Below are positions 18,973-27,813 of a stretch of 64,000 nucleotides of DNA, in pieces (positions within the stretch are counted from its first letter, which is position 1; every line of letters starts with the position of its first letter). The notes under the pieces were generated by a model that was not told where the DNA came from, made no database searches, and saw only the letters and a program-made list of their open reading frames with translations. The translations under genes and the position numbers were made by a program. The stretch covers positions 4,154,001 to 4,218,000 of the forward strand of contig NZ_CP036537.1 of the NCBI RefSeq assembly GCF_021184025.1. The letters are read 5' to 3'. This stretch comes from Rhodopseudomonas boonkerdii (GTDB lineage: Bacteria > Pseudomonadota > Alphaproteobacteria > Rhizobiales > Xanthobacteraceae).

Positions 18973-19026
18973 CCCTCTCCTCAGCGCGGGCGACGTGGTA
19001 CGCCACTTGGTCGTCAGCGTCGTGGC

Positions 19027-19042
19027 ATTCGCAGATGCGAAT
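19027..19042. promoter_or_regulatory. 16-base palindrome ATTCGCA-GA-TGCGAAT upstream of sugar transferase
   Basis: Perfect 7-base arms flank a 2-base centre, 54 bases before the sugar transferase start. The core TCGCAGATGCGA resembles the palindrome at 15293-15306. It is a candidate operator; the protein is unknown. Confidence 0.45.
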
Positions 19043-19330
19043 ACTCACGAACCCTTTTGCCCCACACTTCGAATAGCTTTCGTCGATGAAGTTTCTTTAA
19101 CTCTTTGCGCGAATTGGGGCCGCAAAGCGGTATTGACGTGGACGAGTTTGCAGCACGAGCCGTAACGATGATTGTGCAACGCGAAAAATTCTGTGTGGGA
19201 AAAAGCGCTTAGCTGCTTTATGACTGCCTTGCGCTGCGCTCAGCTTGGGTCAGCCATGCAAAAAACCGCAAGTACAACACGCCCCGAGATTATCATCGCG
19301 CAGCCGGGGAAAGCGGTGCATGATTTCGTT

Positions 19331-19357
19331 CATCACGTTCAAAGCCAAAACGTGATG
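19331..19357. promoter_or_regulatory. Inverted repeat CATCACGTT-N9-AACGTGATG
   Basis: Perfect 9-base arms are separated by 9 bases in the middle of the divergent control region. There is no following T run, so a transcription terminator is unlikely. The arms lie about 18 bases centre to centre, nearly two helical turns, as expected for two half-sites of a dimeric regulator. Confidence 0.45.
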
Positions 19358-19454
19358 GTTGCGATTCGAGTTGGATTTTTCATCGAATACTAAACGGCCT
19401 GGCATTACGTGCCACGCAGAAACAGTTTTTCATTCAGACATCGTCGCTAAGACC

Positions 19455-19703
19455 ATGGCGCCAAGGCGGACCACACAGACCCACACGACGGAAGCACGGA
19501 TTCTCGTGCTGCCTGATTGCACCGACACGCTGCGTTCCGACTCCATGCCGGGCCCCGCTGCACAAACGGACGAAGCGGTCATGGGCCATTCACCTTCCGA
19601 TCGCACACAGGCGACCGGCCGCACGCTACGCTACCTTATTATCGTCGCGAATATAATTGCGTGGCTCGCCACGATTGCCGCTATCCGGTTCTTTTTCTTC
19701 TAG
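19455..19703 (+). CDS. Possible small tail-anchored membrane protein
   Basis: The frame from the ATG at 19455 gives 82 residues, polar at first, with a strong C-terminal hydrophobic anchor (YLIIVANIIAWLATIAAIRF) ending in phenylalanines. A later start at 19581 would leave about 40 residues. Neither start has a good ribosome binding site. It has no known family. Its location just ahead of the phosphatase and export genes makes a role in the locus conceivable, but it may not be a gene. Confidence 0.35.
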   Translation: MAPRRTTQTHTTEARILVLPDCTDTLRSDSMPGPAAQTDEAVMGHSPSDRTQATGRTLRYLIIVANIIAWLATIAAIRFFFF

Positions 19704-19820
19704 ACTACCGGACTGCAAGCTCTCGCTGTCCCTCTGCGACGACATCGCCGACGCGCTACAAGATGATGTGTGGGCGATTAGGTTTGACCGCAACAAGTTC
19801 CCCGTCATAGTTTGACGACC

Positions 19821-20552
19821 ATGCCACGCCACCCTTCTCATCAGCGCCGGAACAAGGCGACGCTGCCGCCTGACACGCGCATCTATGCCATCGGTGACAT
19901 CCATGGCCGAGCGGACCTTCTTCAAGACGTCATTGCCCGGATCGATGAAGACATTCACCGTCGGCCAATTGCTTTCGCCGGCGAAGTCTATGTCGGCGAT
20001 TACATCGATCGTGGCGCAGATTCGAAGGGCGTGATCGATCTGTTGGCAGCGCGCCTGGTGCAAAACCATGCAATCTGCCTGCGTGGGAATCATGAAGCGC
20101 TGATGGAAGAGTTCCTTTACGACAATCCTGCTGCACTCGATGGCTGGCGTCAGCTCGGCGGTCTTGCCACATTGATGTCGTATGGTGTCGCACCGACACG
20201 CGGGGAGACTGCCGAACAGGTGCAGCACGCTTTCTGCGCTGCTTTTCCCACCGCCCACCAGCTTTTTTTGCGATGCCTGCGGAACAATGTTCGCTGTGGC
20301 GACTTTCTGTTCGTTCACGCCGGTGTACGCCCGGGCGTGAGCCTCAATGCCCAGAATCCAAACGACTTGATGTGGATTCGGGACGAATTTCTGAACTCTG
20401 CGGCCGATCATGGACTTTATGTCGTGCATGGTCACACACCGGTTCCGCACGCGGATATTCGCGACAACCGAATCAATATCGACACCGGCGCGTGGCGCAG
20501 TGGCGTGCTCACATGTATCGCGATCGAAGGCACCGACATCATAATTCTGTAG
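19821..20552 (+). CDS. PPP-type metallophosphoesterase (Ser/Thr or Tyr phosphatase)
   Basis: The protein of about 243 residues has the complete PPP signature: GDIHGRADLL, VGDYIDRGADSKGV and LRGNHEALMEEF, with later metal His residues in FVHAGVRPG and VVHGHTP. This places it with bacterial PrpA/PrpB and bis(5'-nucleosyl)-tetraphosphatase-like enzymes. A TTG start three codons earlier (19812) is also possible. It stands between the initiating transferase and the export genes, which include a tyrosine autokinase, so it may dephosphorylate a component of this locus. That is an inference; ApaH-like activity is the alternative. Confidence 0.87.
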   Translation: MPRHPSHQRRNKATLPPDTRIYAIGDIHGRADLLQDVIARIDEDIHRRPIAFAGEVYVGDYIDRGADSKGVIDLLAARLVQNHAICLRGNHEALMEEFLYDNPAALDGWRQLGGLATLMSYGVAPTRGETAEQVQHAFCAAFPTAHQLFLRCLRNNVRCGDFLFVHAGVRPGVSLNAQNPNDLMWIRDEFLNSAADHGLYVVHGHTPVPHADIRDNRINIDTGAWRSGVLTCIAIEGTDIIIL

Positions 20553-20702
20553 CAGAACCTAGCGATGAGATCGTGAGGCACACGATTGCAGGTGCTGTAG
20601 GGACGCCCAACTTTCTTTCGCCGCTTTTAACCGGACAGTTCGCGATCAAATGTCATCGCACTCATGCAGATGACCGAGTTCATATCTTGTTGGGGATCTG
20701 TC

Positions 20703-21281
20703 ATGCCATCGCTTCGCCGGCTTTCCGGTCTGCCCGTCCTGTCCTTGCTTATCCTCGGCGCGATCGTCGCCAATACGCCGAGCGGTTCCGCACAGCAACG
20801 CCTCTCCGCCGCTTCGCCTTCGGGCTCCTACATCCTCGGTCCGACCGATCGCATTCGCCTCAAGGTCTATGGCGAACCTGATATCACCGGCGAATATGAA
20901 GTCGACGCCAACGGAAATGTCTCGATACCATTGGCAGGCCAGGTGAAGGCCGCAGGCCTGACCACCAAGCAACTCGAACGCAGCATCACATCAGCTCTAG
21001 CCAAGGGCATCGTGAGAGATCCACGTGTGAACGTGGAAATGGTCGCTTATCGACCATTCTATATTCTTGGCGAGGTCAAGAAGAGCGGAGAATATCCGTA
21101 TCGGGTCGGCCTCACCGTTCTTGACGCAGTTGCCACCGCAGGCGGATACACCTATCGGGCCAACGAGAACAAAGTATATCTGCGACGTGCCGGCTCGACG
21201 GTAGAAGAGATCTATCCCATGGACGCGCCAATTCTCCTTTATCCCGGAGACAATGTGCGTGTTCCCGAGCGATACTTTTAA
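20703..21281 (+). CDS. Wza-like polysaccharide export protein (short)
   Basis: The 192-residue protein has a signal peptide (LSGLPVLSLLILGAIVA, cleaved near GSAQQ) and then a Poly_export domain (YILGPTDRIRLKVYGEP, VDANGNVSIPLAGQVKAAG). One SLBB-like domain follows (YILGEVKKSGEYPYRVGLTV). There is no lipobox cysteine, and the length is about half that of E. coli Wza, so it lacks the outer-membrane helix domain. The outer-membrane function may be supplied by the barrel encoded next. I chose the ATG at 20703 for its GGGGA binding site; a start at 20664 adds 13 residues. An inverted repeat ATCGTG-N5-CACGAT (20570-20586) lies upstream. Confidence 0.9.
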   Translation: MPSLRRLSGLPVLSLLILGAIVANTPSGSAQQRLSAASPSGSYILGPTDRIRLKVYGEPDITGEYEVDANGNVSIPLAGQVKAAGLTTKQLERSITSALAKGIVRDPRVNVEMVAYRPFYILGEVKKSGEYPYRVGLTVLDAVATAGGYTYRANENKVYLRRAGSTVEEIYPMDAPILLYPGDNVRVPERYF

Positions 21282-21599
21282 ATCTCTTCTCATTCTCAAC
21301 ACTCTGATTCAGTCCGACGAGCAGCGATACTGCTTCCGCGTTGCGCTGCCTTAGTCTCGTCTCTTTGCGCTGTGTAATGTTGTGCAGTGCGACGAACTTT
21401 AGTTTCGTACGCCACGTTGTCGCGAGCTTGGGGGGACGTTTCATCAAACGTGAGTTGAGCGTGTGTGCTAGCGGGGGCGCTTCATTCATCGGAATCTTGC
21501 CGGTTTTGCGGGCTTCGCGGTGAATTTCTAAGCGGCAATCGAGACTCGACAACGACTATTCGATCGCGAAGGACGAAAAATGCCTTTCGCAAGGGATGC
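21282..21599. other. Gap between export protein and barrel genes
   Basis: I see no convincing gene in these 318 bases; short frames lack homology and ribosome binding sites. The palindrome ACGTTT-CATC-AAACGT lies at 21436-21451, which might be an operator for a second promoter in front of the barrel gene. Confidence 0.35.
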
Positions 21600-23039
21600 A
21601 TGATGAAATGTTCGCCGGCATCATTGGCAGCTGATGCGGTCGTCGCGCGCAAGAGCGCGCTCCGATCGGTGGCCGCCATGCGTCATGCACGGCGTTTCGC
21701 GCCATGGTCCGCAACCGCGCTGATGCTCGGCTTCGCCTCCTCCGCCAATGCACAGGCTATCCAGAACACCATGGACCCCTTGGGGGCGCCATGGAATGCA
21801 CAGCGCATCTTCGAACCGTCCGCCTTGCCGGAGCTCGAGCATCGCGATACCCGCGACAATGACAACGAGCCGGTGGCTCCCGAAGACACCCCTGTTAAGG
21901 GCCGGCAGCATCCGGGTTATGAGCCGGTCGGCATTCGTTCGGGCTCGTGGATGTTCAATCCGTCGCTGATGACTGGCGCACTCTATGACAGCAATGTCTT
22001 TGCGTCGAACACACAGAAGAATGCGGACGTTGCTGCCACGATCGAACCGAGCTTGCGGGCGTATACGCTGTGGGAGCGCCACGGCATCGATCTGAAGCTG
22101 AATTCGCAGACCACGATCTATAATCAATATTCGAGCCTCGATCAGACCAATGTGAGTCTCAAGGGCTCGGGCTGGTTCGATGTTGCCCATGACATGGTGG
22201 TGCTCGGCAGTTTCCAGATCGCGCATCTAAACGAAGGCGTAGGATCATTGAGTTCGCCGACCAATGCGATTACGCCAACACCTTATAATCTGTTCTCGGG
22301 TGATCTCACTGTCCGCAAGGAATGGGGCCGATTAACTGCTTCGGTAGGCGCCCGTGTCGATTCCTATGAATTTGGCACCGCGCGCGCCCAGGACGGCAGC
22401 ATCATCGACCAGAGCGGCCGAGACGGACAGATCTATGCGGTGCACGGCCGTATCGATTACGCTTTCTCGCCATCGCTCGGCTGGTTCGCCGGCGCGGAGG
22501 GGAATGAGCGCGATCTGCGGGGCACTCCGGGCTCTTCCATCGACTCCACCGGCTATCGCGTCCTGTCCGGTTTCACCGTCGGTCTCGGCCGTCTGGTAAA
22601 AGGCGAATTCGGCGGCGGATATGTGGAGCAGCGTTTCGACAACCCACTGATCGGTACCGTATCCGGTCCATCCTATCGGGCCAAGCTGACCTGGAGCCCG
22701 ACGCGGATGCTCGACATCCACGTGAAGGCCGAGCAGCTCGTGACACAGACTTCCGACACCAGCTCCACGGGCGTGCTCGCCAATGCAGTGCAGGTCGGAG
22801 CCGACTACGAATTGCTGCGCAATGTCGTCCTATCCGCCTCTGCCGGTTACGAGGTCGACAACTTCTTCGGCCAAGACCGCCGCGACACGGTCACTTCGAC
22901 CAACGCCAGCGTCAAATACCTGATGAACCGGTTCAGCGCGATTTCCGCCTATCACCGCTACACATCGCGCCAGAGCAACACGCCGCTATTCAGCTACGAC
23001 AAGCACCAGGTGGGGATCAATGTTACAGCGCAATTTTGA
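21600..23039 (+). CDS. Outer-membrane beta-barrel protein of the EPS export system
   Basis: The protein of about 479 residues has a long N-terminal region containing a signal sequence (WSATALMLGFASSANAQ). A run of alternating amphipathic strands follows, ending in the outer-membrane terminal phenylalanine (INVTAQF). Aromatic and glycine-rich strand pairs recur, for example in GELTASVGARVDS-like stretches. It resembles barrels found in alphaproteobacterial polysaccharide loci next to Wza/Wzc genes. I chose the ATG at 21600 (or 21603) because AAGGGA precedes it; the longer frame from 21465 lacks a binding site. Its 3' end overlaps the autokinase gene by 20 bases. Confidence 0.82.
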   Translation: MMKCSPASLAADAVVARKSALRSVAAMRHARRFAPWSATALMLGFASSANAQAIQNTMDPLGAPWNAQRIFEPSALPELEHRDTRDNDNEPVAPEDTPVKGRQHPGYEPVGIRSGSWMFNPSLMTGALYDSNVFASNTQKNADVAATIEPSLRAYTLWERHGIDLKLNSQTTIYNQYSSLDQTNVSLKGSGWFDVAHDMVVLGSFQIAHLNEGVGSLSSPTNAITPTPYNLFSGDLTVRKEWGRLTASVGARVDSYEFGTARAQDGSIIDQSGRDGQIYAVHGRIDYAFSPSLGWFAGAEGNERDLRGTPGSSIDSTGYRVLSGFTVGLGRLVKGEFGGGYVEQRFDNPLIGTVSGPSYRAKLTWSPTRMLDIHVKAEQLVTQTSDTSSTGVLANAVQVGADYELLRNVVLSASAGYEVDNFFGQDRRDTVTSTNASVKYLMNRFSAISAYHRYTSRQSNTPLFSYDKHQVGINVTAQF

Positions 23040-25326
23040 TCAAGCCTATCCTGCGACGGATCCCGTTCCGACATCTGTCGAGGGATGGAAGACGCCGACC
23101 GTCGACTTGCGCGAAATGGCCCGCATCCTTCGTCGACGCTGGCGCGCGGTCGTAGCGCCAGCAGCGGTGCTGGGTGCCATTGCCATAGCCTATATCCTGT
23201 CGGCAACGACACTCTATACGGCGACCTCGACGGTACTGGTCGATCCCCGCCGCGCCACCATGATCGAGACCAATCAGACGACGCCGACCAATATCGGCAC
23301 CGACGATGCCACGATCGAGAGCCAAGCCCTGCTGATCCAGTCCGTGGCGACGGTACAGCGCGTGGTGGACAGGCTGAAGCTAACGCAGGACGACGAGTTC
23401 ATCCCGAAACCCGGCCTGCTCGATCCCATCAAGAGCCTGTTCAGGAGCTCTAGTGGATCCGGTGGTCTCAGCCCGGAAGAAATCGCCCGCGCCAATGCCG
23501 TGGATATGCTGCAGCAGCGCATGAAAGTGACACGCCAGGGCACGACATTCCTGGTCGATATCGCCGTGAGTTCGGAATCGCCGGGCAAGGCAGCGACCAT
23601 AGCCAATGCCGTCGCGTCCGCCTATTTCGATGAGCAGGTTCGCGCCAAAACCGACGCCAACAAGATCGCCGCCAAATGGCTCGGCGGCCAGATCGATGAC
23701 CTCAAGAATCGCGTGGTGGTCTCGGAGAAAGCCGTCGCCGATTATCGTGCCGTCAACAATCTGTCGGTGGCCCAAGGCGTCACTGTCAACGACCAGCAGA
23801 TCACCGATCTCAATAACAAGCTGATCGCCGCCCGCGTGCAGACCGCCGAAGCACGCGCCAAATATGACCAGGTGCAGCAACTCGCCAAATCCGGTGCCGA
23901 TGCGGGCGGGCTGAATGCTGCTGTCTCCTCGGATATGGTCAGCAAGCTGCGTGCACAATATGCCGATATCGCCAAGAACGACGCCGATCTGACCAGCAAA
24001 TACGGCCCGCGCCACCCTCTGGTCGCCAATGTGCGCGCGCAGCTGAAGGATACCCAGAAGCTCATCGATGAAGAGCTTCGGCGCATCGTCGAAAGCACAA
24101 AGCACGACTACGACGTCGCGCAATCGCGCGAGGCCTCGCTGCAGGACAGTTTCGACAAGCTGCAGGGCGTTTCGACGACATCTGGCCAGGCCCTGGTGCG
24201 CCTACACGAGCTGCAGCGCGAGGCCGAGGCCAATCGCACTCTTTACGAGTCTTATCTCGCGCGCTCCAAGGAGACGACGGCGCAGGAAAGCTTGGAACTG
24301 CCGGATTCCCGCATCGTCTCCATGGCGAATGTGCCACTATTCCCGTCGGCGCCGAAATCCAAGCTCATTCTGGGTCTCGCCGTTCTGCTCGGCCTCGGCG
24401 CCGGCACCGTGCTGGCGTTCCTGATCGATTATCTCGACGGCAAGATCAAGACGCTGGAGCAGGCCGAGACGATCACCGGGGTTCCGGCTTTGGCCGCACT
24501 GCCGACGATCGGCGCGCGCGAACTCGCCACCCGCGCCAGGCGGGGTCGCGCCGAACTCGCCAATTACGATCCACGCACCATGCGCCTGTTGCCGCCATCG
24601 CTGCAGCCGCCACTGATGCGATATGCTGTCGAGGAGCCCGGAACTTTCTTCGCCGAAGCGATCCGCGCCGTGCGCCTGTCGATCCAGCGCGCACGCAAGG
24701 TCGCCCCGGTCAAGGTAGTGCTGGTGACGTCCGGTCTCGAGAGCGAAGGCAAGACGACTTTTGCCGGCAATCTCGCGCTTTCGATCGCCACGCTCGGTAT
24801 CAAGACTCTTCTGGTCGACGCCGACCTGCGCAATCCCGGCATGACCCGCGCGCTATGCCCCAATGCCGATGCAGGCCTGTTCCAGGTCGCCACGGGTGAA
24901 GTGCCGCTCGAACATGCGCTGCTGTTCGATCGCTCCAGCGGCCTGTCGATCCTGCCTTCGCCTGCAGTGAGAGACGTCGATGTCATCACCGAATTGATGT
25001 TTTCGGAACAGATGATCGAAACTCTCGAGCGCCTAAAGTCGCATTACGAGCTGATCATTATCGACTCGCCACCGCTTATTCCGCTGGTCGATGGCCGTGC
25101 GCTGGCCGAACTCGCCGACAGGATCCTGCTCGCTACCGCCTGGGACCGCACCCCGCGCGAAGTGGTCCAGCATACGATGGAACTTCTGGTACCCGTGCAT
25201 GATCGCATCCTCGGCACGGTGCTGACCCAGGTCGATCTCTCCAAGATCCGCTTCTACGACTATTATCGCAGCTCCGCCTACCTCAAACCTTATGGTGTCC
25301 CCGTAAACACGGGAGCAGCCCGGTGA
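23020..25326 (+). CDS. Wzc-like polysaccharide co-polymerase and tyrosine autokinase
   Basis: The 768-residue inner-membrane protein has an N-terminal Wzz domain (VDLREMARILRRRWRAVV, first span to about residue 62) and a large periplasmic coiled-coil region. The second span is near residue 450 (LILGLAVLLGLGAGTVLAFL). The C-terminal BY-kinase has Walker A GLESEGKTTFAGN (about 570), A' LLVDADLRNPGM and B LIIIDSPPLI (about 680). The tail YDYYRSSAYLKPYG supplies a tyrosine cluster for autophosphorylation. It controls chain length and couples polymerisation to the Wza/barrel exit. The start at 23020 has AGGTGGGG just upstream and overlaps the barrel gene. Confidence 0.95.
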   Translation: MLQRNFDQAYPATDPVPTSVEGWKTPTVDLREMARILRRRWRAVVAPAAVLGAIAIAYILSATTLYTATSTVLVDPRRATMIETNQTTPTNIGTDDATIESQALLIQSVATVQRVVDRLKLTQDDEFIPKPGLLDPIKSLFRSSSGSGGLSPEEIARANAVDMLQQRMKVTRQGTTFLVDIAVSSESPGKAATIANAVASAYFDEQVRAKTDANKIAAKWLGGQIDDLKNRVVVSEKAVADYRAVNNLSVAQGVTVNDQQITDLNNKLIAARVQTAEARAKYDQVQQLAKSGADAGGLNAAVSSDMVSKLRAQYADIAKNDADLTSKYGPRHPLVANVRAQLKDTQKLIDEELRRIVESTKHDYDVAQSREASLQDSFDKLQGVSTTSGQALVRLHELQREAEANRTLYESYLARSKETTAQESLELPDSRIVSMANVPLFPSAPKSKLILGLAVLLGLGAGTVLAFLIDYLDGKIKTLEQAETITGVPALAALPTIGARELATRARRGRAELANYDPRTMRLLPPSLQPPLMRYAVEEPGTFFAEAIRAVRLSIQRARKVAPVKVVLVTSGLESEGKTTFAGNLALSIATLGIKTLLVDADLRNPGMTRALCPNADAGLFQVATGEVPLEHALLFDRSSGLSILPSPAVRDVDVITELMFSEQMIETLERLKSHYELIIIDSPPLIPLVDGRALAELADRILLATAWDRTPREVVQHTMELLVPVHDRILGTVLTQVDLSKIRFYDYYRSSAYLKPYGVPVNTGAAR

Positions 25327-26717
25327 CGGCGATCCAGACCGCATCACCGCAGCAGCTGCAACGTCACGGTGCCTTCGCTGCGGCTCGCGGCGTGCGTGTG
25401 CCGCAGCGCCGTCCGCTTCCGGACATTGGGCAGCTCGTCACGGCCGTCGTGGTCGGTCTTCTCACCATTGCCACGATTGCAATCTTCACACTGTCGGGCA
25501 GCGTTCTGACCAATCTGAAGATCCACTATCTCACCGCCGGCGGAAATTTCCTCGAGAAGCTGCATCCGACGACTTATCTGACCTTCGTGGCGACACTGTT
25601 ACTGCTGATGAGACGCGGCGATCCGATCGAGGAGATCAACCGCACGTTCTCCGAAGCCAAGCTTCTGCTGATCCATCTGTTCTGCTGGTTTTGCCTGCTG
25701 ATCCAGATGTTCGTGCTCGACCGCCCTTTCACGGTGATCATCGATACATTCCTGCTGCCAGTTTTGCTGTGCCTGCTGATCTGGCGCCTGACGCCGCAGC
25801 AGCGCCGCCCGCTGATCTGGGCGCTGCACGCCACGATGCTGCTCAATATTCTGATCGGCTACTATGAATTCGTATCGGGCCATCGCATCGTGCCACTCAC
25901 CCTCGGCAGCGTCGTCGTGATGGGTGAATGGCGCTCAGCGGCATTGCTCGGTCATCCGCTTACAGCCTCGGGCATCGTCGCCGCCTATATCATGGCGCTG
26001 GTGCTGCGGCCGGCCGTATGTCCGCCGCTGCTCATCCGCATTCCATTGATCGCCTTTGCGCTCGGCTCGCTGATGGCCTTTGGTGGCCGCACGGCGCTAA
26101 TGACAGTGCTCGCCGTGCTTGCGCTGACGGGGTTGATCGAGGCGTTCAACCTCATTCGCGGCAAACGAATTCCGCTGCTGGTGGCGGCCGGTGCCATCTG
26201 CCTCATTTTCGCTGCCGTCGGCCTCATCTTCGCCGCCTATTCGCTTGGCATCTTCGACAAGATGCTGCTCCGCTTCTCGTCTGACAAAGGTAGCGCTCTG
26301 GCGCGTGTCGCAACCTTCGACATGCTGTCGCATTTCCAATGGAGCGAACTGGTGCTTGGCCCCAATCCGGTTCGTGTGAATGCGCTGCAATCGCAACTCG
26401 GCCTCAACTATGGCATCGAGAACTTCTGGGTGTCCTGCATCGTTCAGTTCGGCCTTGTCCACACAATTCTGATCACCCTGGGGCTAACCTGCTTCACGAT
26501 AGAGCTGATGCGGCGCTCCAGCCCAGCAGCTTGGGCGGTTCTCCTCCTGATTTTGATGATCGCAGCAAGCTCGGTCAGCTTTTCCTCGAAGAATATTCAA
26601 CTGGCACAATTGGTGCTGTTGACCGCACTGCTGCTGCCACATGACCCGCGGCCGGCTGCGCCATCGCCACAGCTCAGAGCCCGGCGTCCGCAAGTTCGGC
26701 ATCAGGAGATCGCATGA
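25323..26717 (+). CDS. VpsF/Wzy-like polysaccharide polymerase
   Basis: The 464-residue integral membrane protein has about ten to twelve hydrophobic segments, beginning at residue 38 (LVTAVVVGLLTIATIAIF). A larger loop in the second half contains VRVNALQSQLGLNYGIENFW. The pattern matches VpsF-type/O-antigen ligase-like polymerases: variable sequence, a glycine-rich GHPLTASGIVAAYIM segment, and Arg-containing periplasmic loops. It begins with GTG overlapping the Wzc stop (GTGA), and its stop overlaps the next gene (ATGA). It is the only polymerase candidate in the locus. Confidence 0.8.
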   Translation: MTAIQTASPQQLQRHGAFAAARGVRVPQRRPLPDIGQLVTAVVVGLLTIATIAIFTLSGSVLTNLKIHYLTAGGNFLEKLHPTTYLTFVATLLLLMRRGDPIEEINRTFSEAKLLLIHLFCWFCLLIQMFVLDRPFTVIIDTFLLPVLLCLLIWRLTPQQRRPLIWALHATMLLNILIGYYEFVSGHRIVPLTLGSVVVMGEWRSAALLGHPLTASGIVAAYIMALVLRPAVCPPLLIRIPLIAFALGSLMAFGGRTALMTVLAVLALTGLIEAFNLIRGKRIPLLVAAGAICLIFAAVGLIFAAYSLGIFDKMLLRFSSDKGSALARVATFDMLSHFQWSELVLGPNPVRVNALQSQLGLNYGIENFWVSCIVQFGLVHTILITLGLTCFTIELMRRSSPAAWAVLLLILMIAASSVSFSSKNIQLAQLVLLTALLLPHDPRPAAPSPQLRARRPQVRHQEIA

Positions 26718-27796
26718 CCATCTATGTCGACCATACCCATCTCGGCCGTCACGTCACCGGTCTCGAGCGCATCACCCAGGAACTATTCTCCGAAGCGGCG
26801 CTAAAACCGCTCGATATCGTTCCCATCACATCGAGCGGCACGCGCCAGATGATCACGACGCAGACATTCGGACTGCCTGCACGCCTCGCAACCTCCAATG
26901 CGCTGCTGCTCTGCCCGGGCTTTCCGCCGAGCCCGCTGCTACGCCCTTTTGCGCAACGCGTACTACCCTATATCCACGACGACTTCCTGATCACGCGCAG
27001 CGACGATCTGAACATCCGCGCCAAGCTCTATATGGCTGCTCCTTTCAGGATCGCGCTCAAGCATTATCCGCGCTTTCTGACCAATTCACGCGATACACTT
27101 CGCAAGATCAGCGCCTACACGCGCGCCGATGCGAACATCACACTGTACCGCCCCCCGGTGCGCAACGTCTTCAATCTGCAATCGACGGGACGCGATGCAC
27201 GCGGTGTCAACGCGGCCCCGCTGCGCGCGGTGGCGCTCGGCACCGTCGAGCCGCGCAAAAATTTCGTCGCTGCCGGCCACATCGTCGGCGCGCTGCGCCA
27301 GCATGGCTTTCCCGGCGCAACGCTGGATATCGTCGGACGCAGGGGCTGGGGCGACGACTGGACCACGCTGGAGCGCATGCCCGGCGTCACGCTGCATGGC
27401 TATCAATCCGCGGAGAATGTCACGCGCCTGCTCGATCAGGCCGATATCTTTCTATGCACGTCACATGACGAGGGCCTCGGCCTGCCGCTGCTGGAGGCGC
27501 AATATGCCGGCTTGCCCGTCGTCGCCCCCAATGCCCCGGTGTTCCATGAAGTGCTTGGCAATTCCGGTATCTTCATCGACACATCCGACCACGGTAACGC
27601 CGCCGCGCAGATCGGTGCCGCCATCGCTACGCCAAAGTGGCGTCCGCAATACGCGTCAGCGGCGACTCAGAATCTGGCCCGCTGGAATGCGCTCGCCGCC
27701 AGCGACCACAACACCGTCATCGATCTGATCGCCGAACTTGCTATCGACGCAGTCAATCGGCGCACCGCACCGAAAGACAACATGATCGCCCGCTGA
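26714..27796 (+). CDS. Glycosyltransferase, GT4 family
   Basis: The 360-residue protein is GT-B fold. The acceptor-domain start is unusually short (MTIYVDHTHLGRHVTGLERI), and the donor domain contains GTVEPRKNF, RGWGDDW and SHDEGLGLPLLEAQYAGLPV, the EX7E-type motif of GT4 with catalytic glutamates. It probably adds a hexose to the lipid-linked repeat unit on the cytoplasmic face. Donor and linkage cannot be read from the sequence. It overlaps the polymerase gene by 4 bases. Confidence 0.88.
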   Translation: MTIYVDHTHLGRHVTGLERITQELFSEAALKPLDIVPITSSGTRQMITTQTFGLPARLATSNALLLCPGFPPSPLLRPFAQRVLPYIHDDFLITRSDDLNIRAKLYMAAPFRIALKHYPRFLTNSRDTLRKISAYTRADANITLYRPPVRNVFNLQSTGRDARGVNAAPLRAVALGTVEPRKNFVAAGHIVGALRQHGFPGATLDIVGRRGWGDDWTTLERMPGVTLHGYQSAENVTRLLDQADIFLCTSHDEGLGLPLLEAQYAGLPVVAPNAPVFHEVLGNSGIFIDTSDHGNAAAQIGAAIATPKWRPQYASAATQNLARWNALAASDHNTVIDLIAELAIDAVNRRTAPKDNMIAR

Positions 27797-27813
27797 TCAC
27801 GTCATCGACGATC

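Larger units (their letters stand above)
18973..19820. other. Long divergent intergenic region at the centre of the EPS locus
   Basis: This stretch separates the minus-strand sugar transferase from the plus-strand phosphatase and export genes. It is visibly more AT-rich than the flanking genes. It contains palindromes at 19027-19042 and 19331-19357 and one doubtful small gene at 19455-19703. It is the probable main control region of the locus. I could not assign -35/-10 elements with confidence. Confidence 0.5.
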
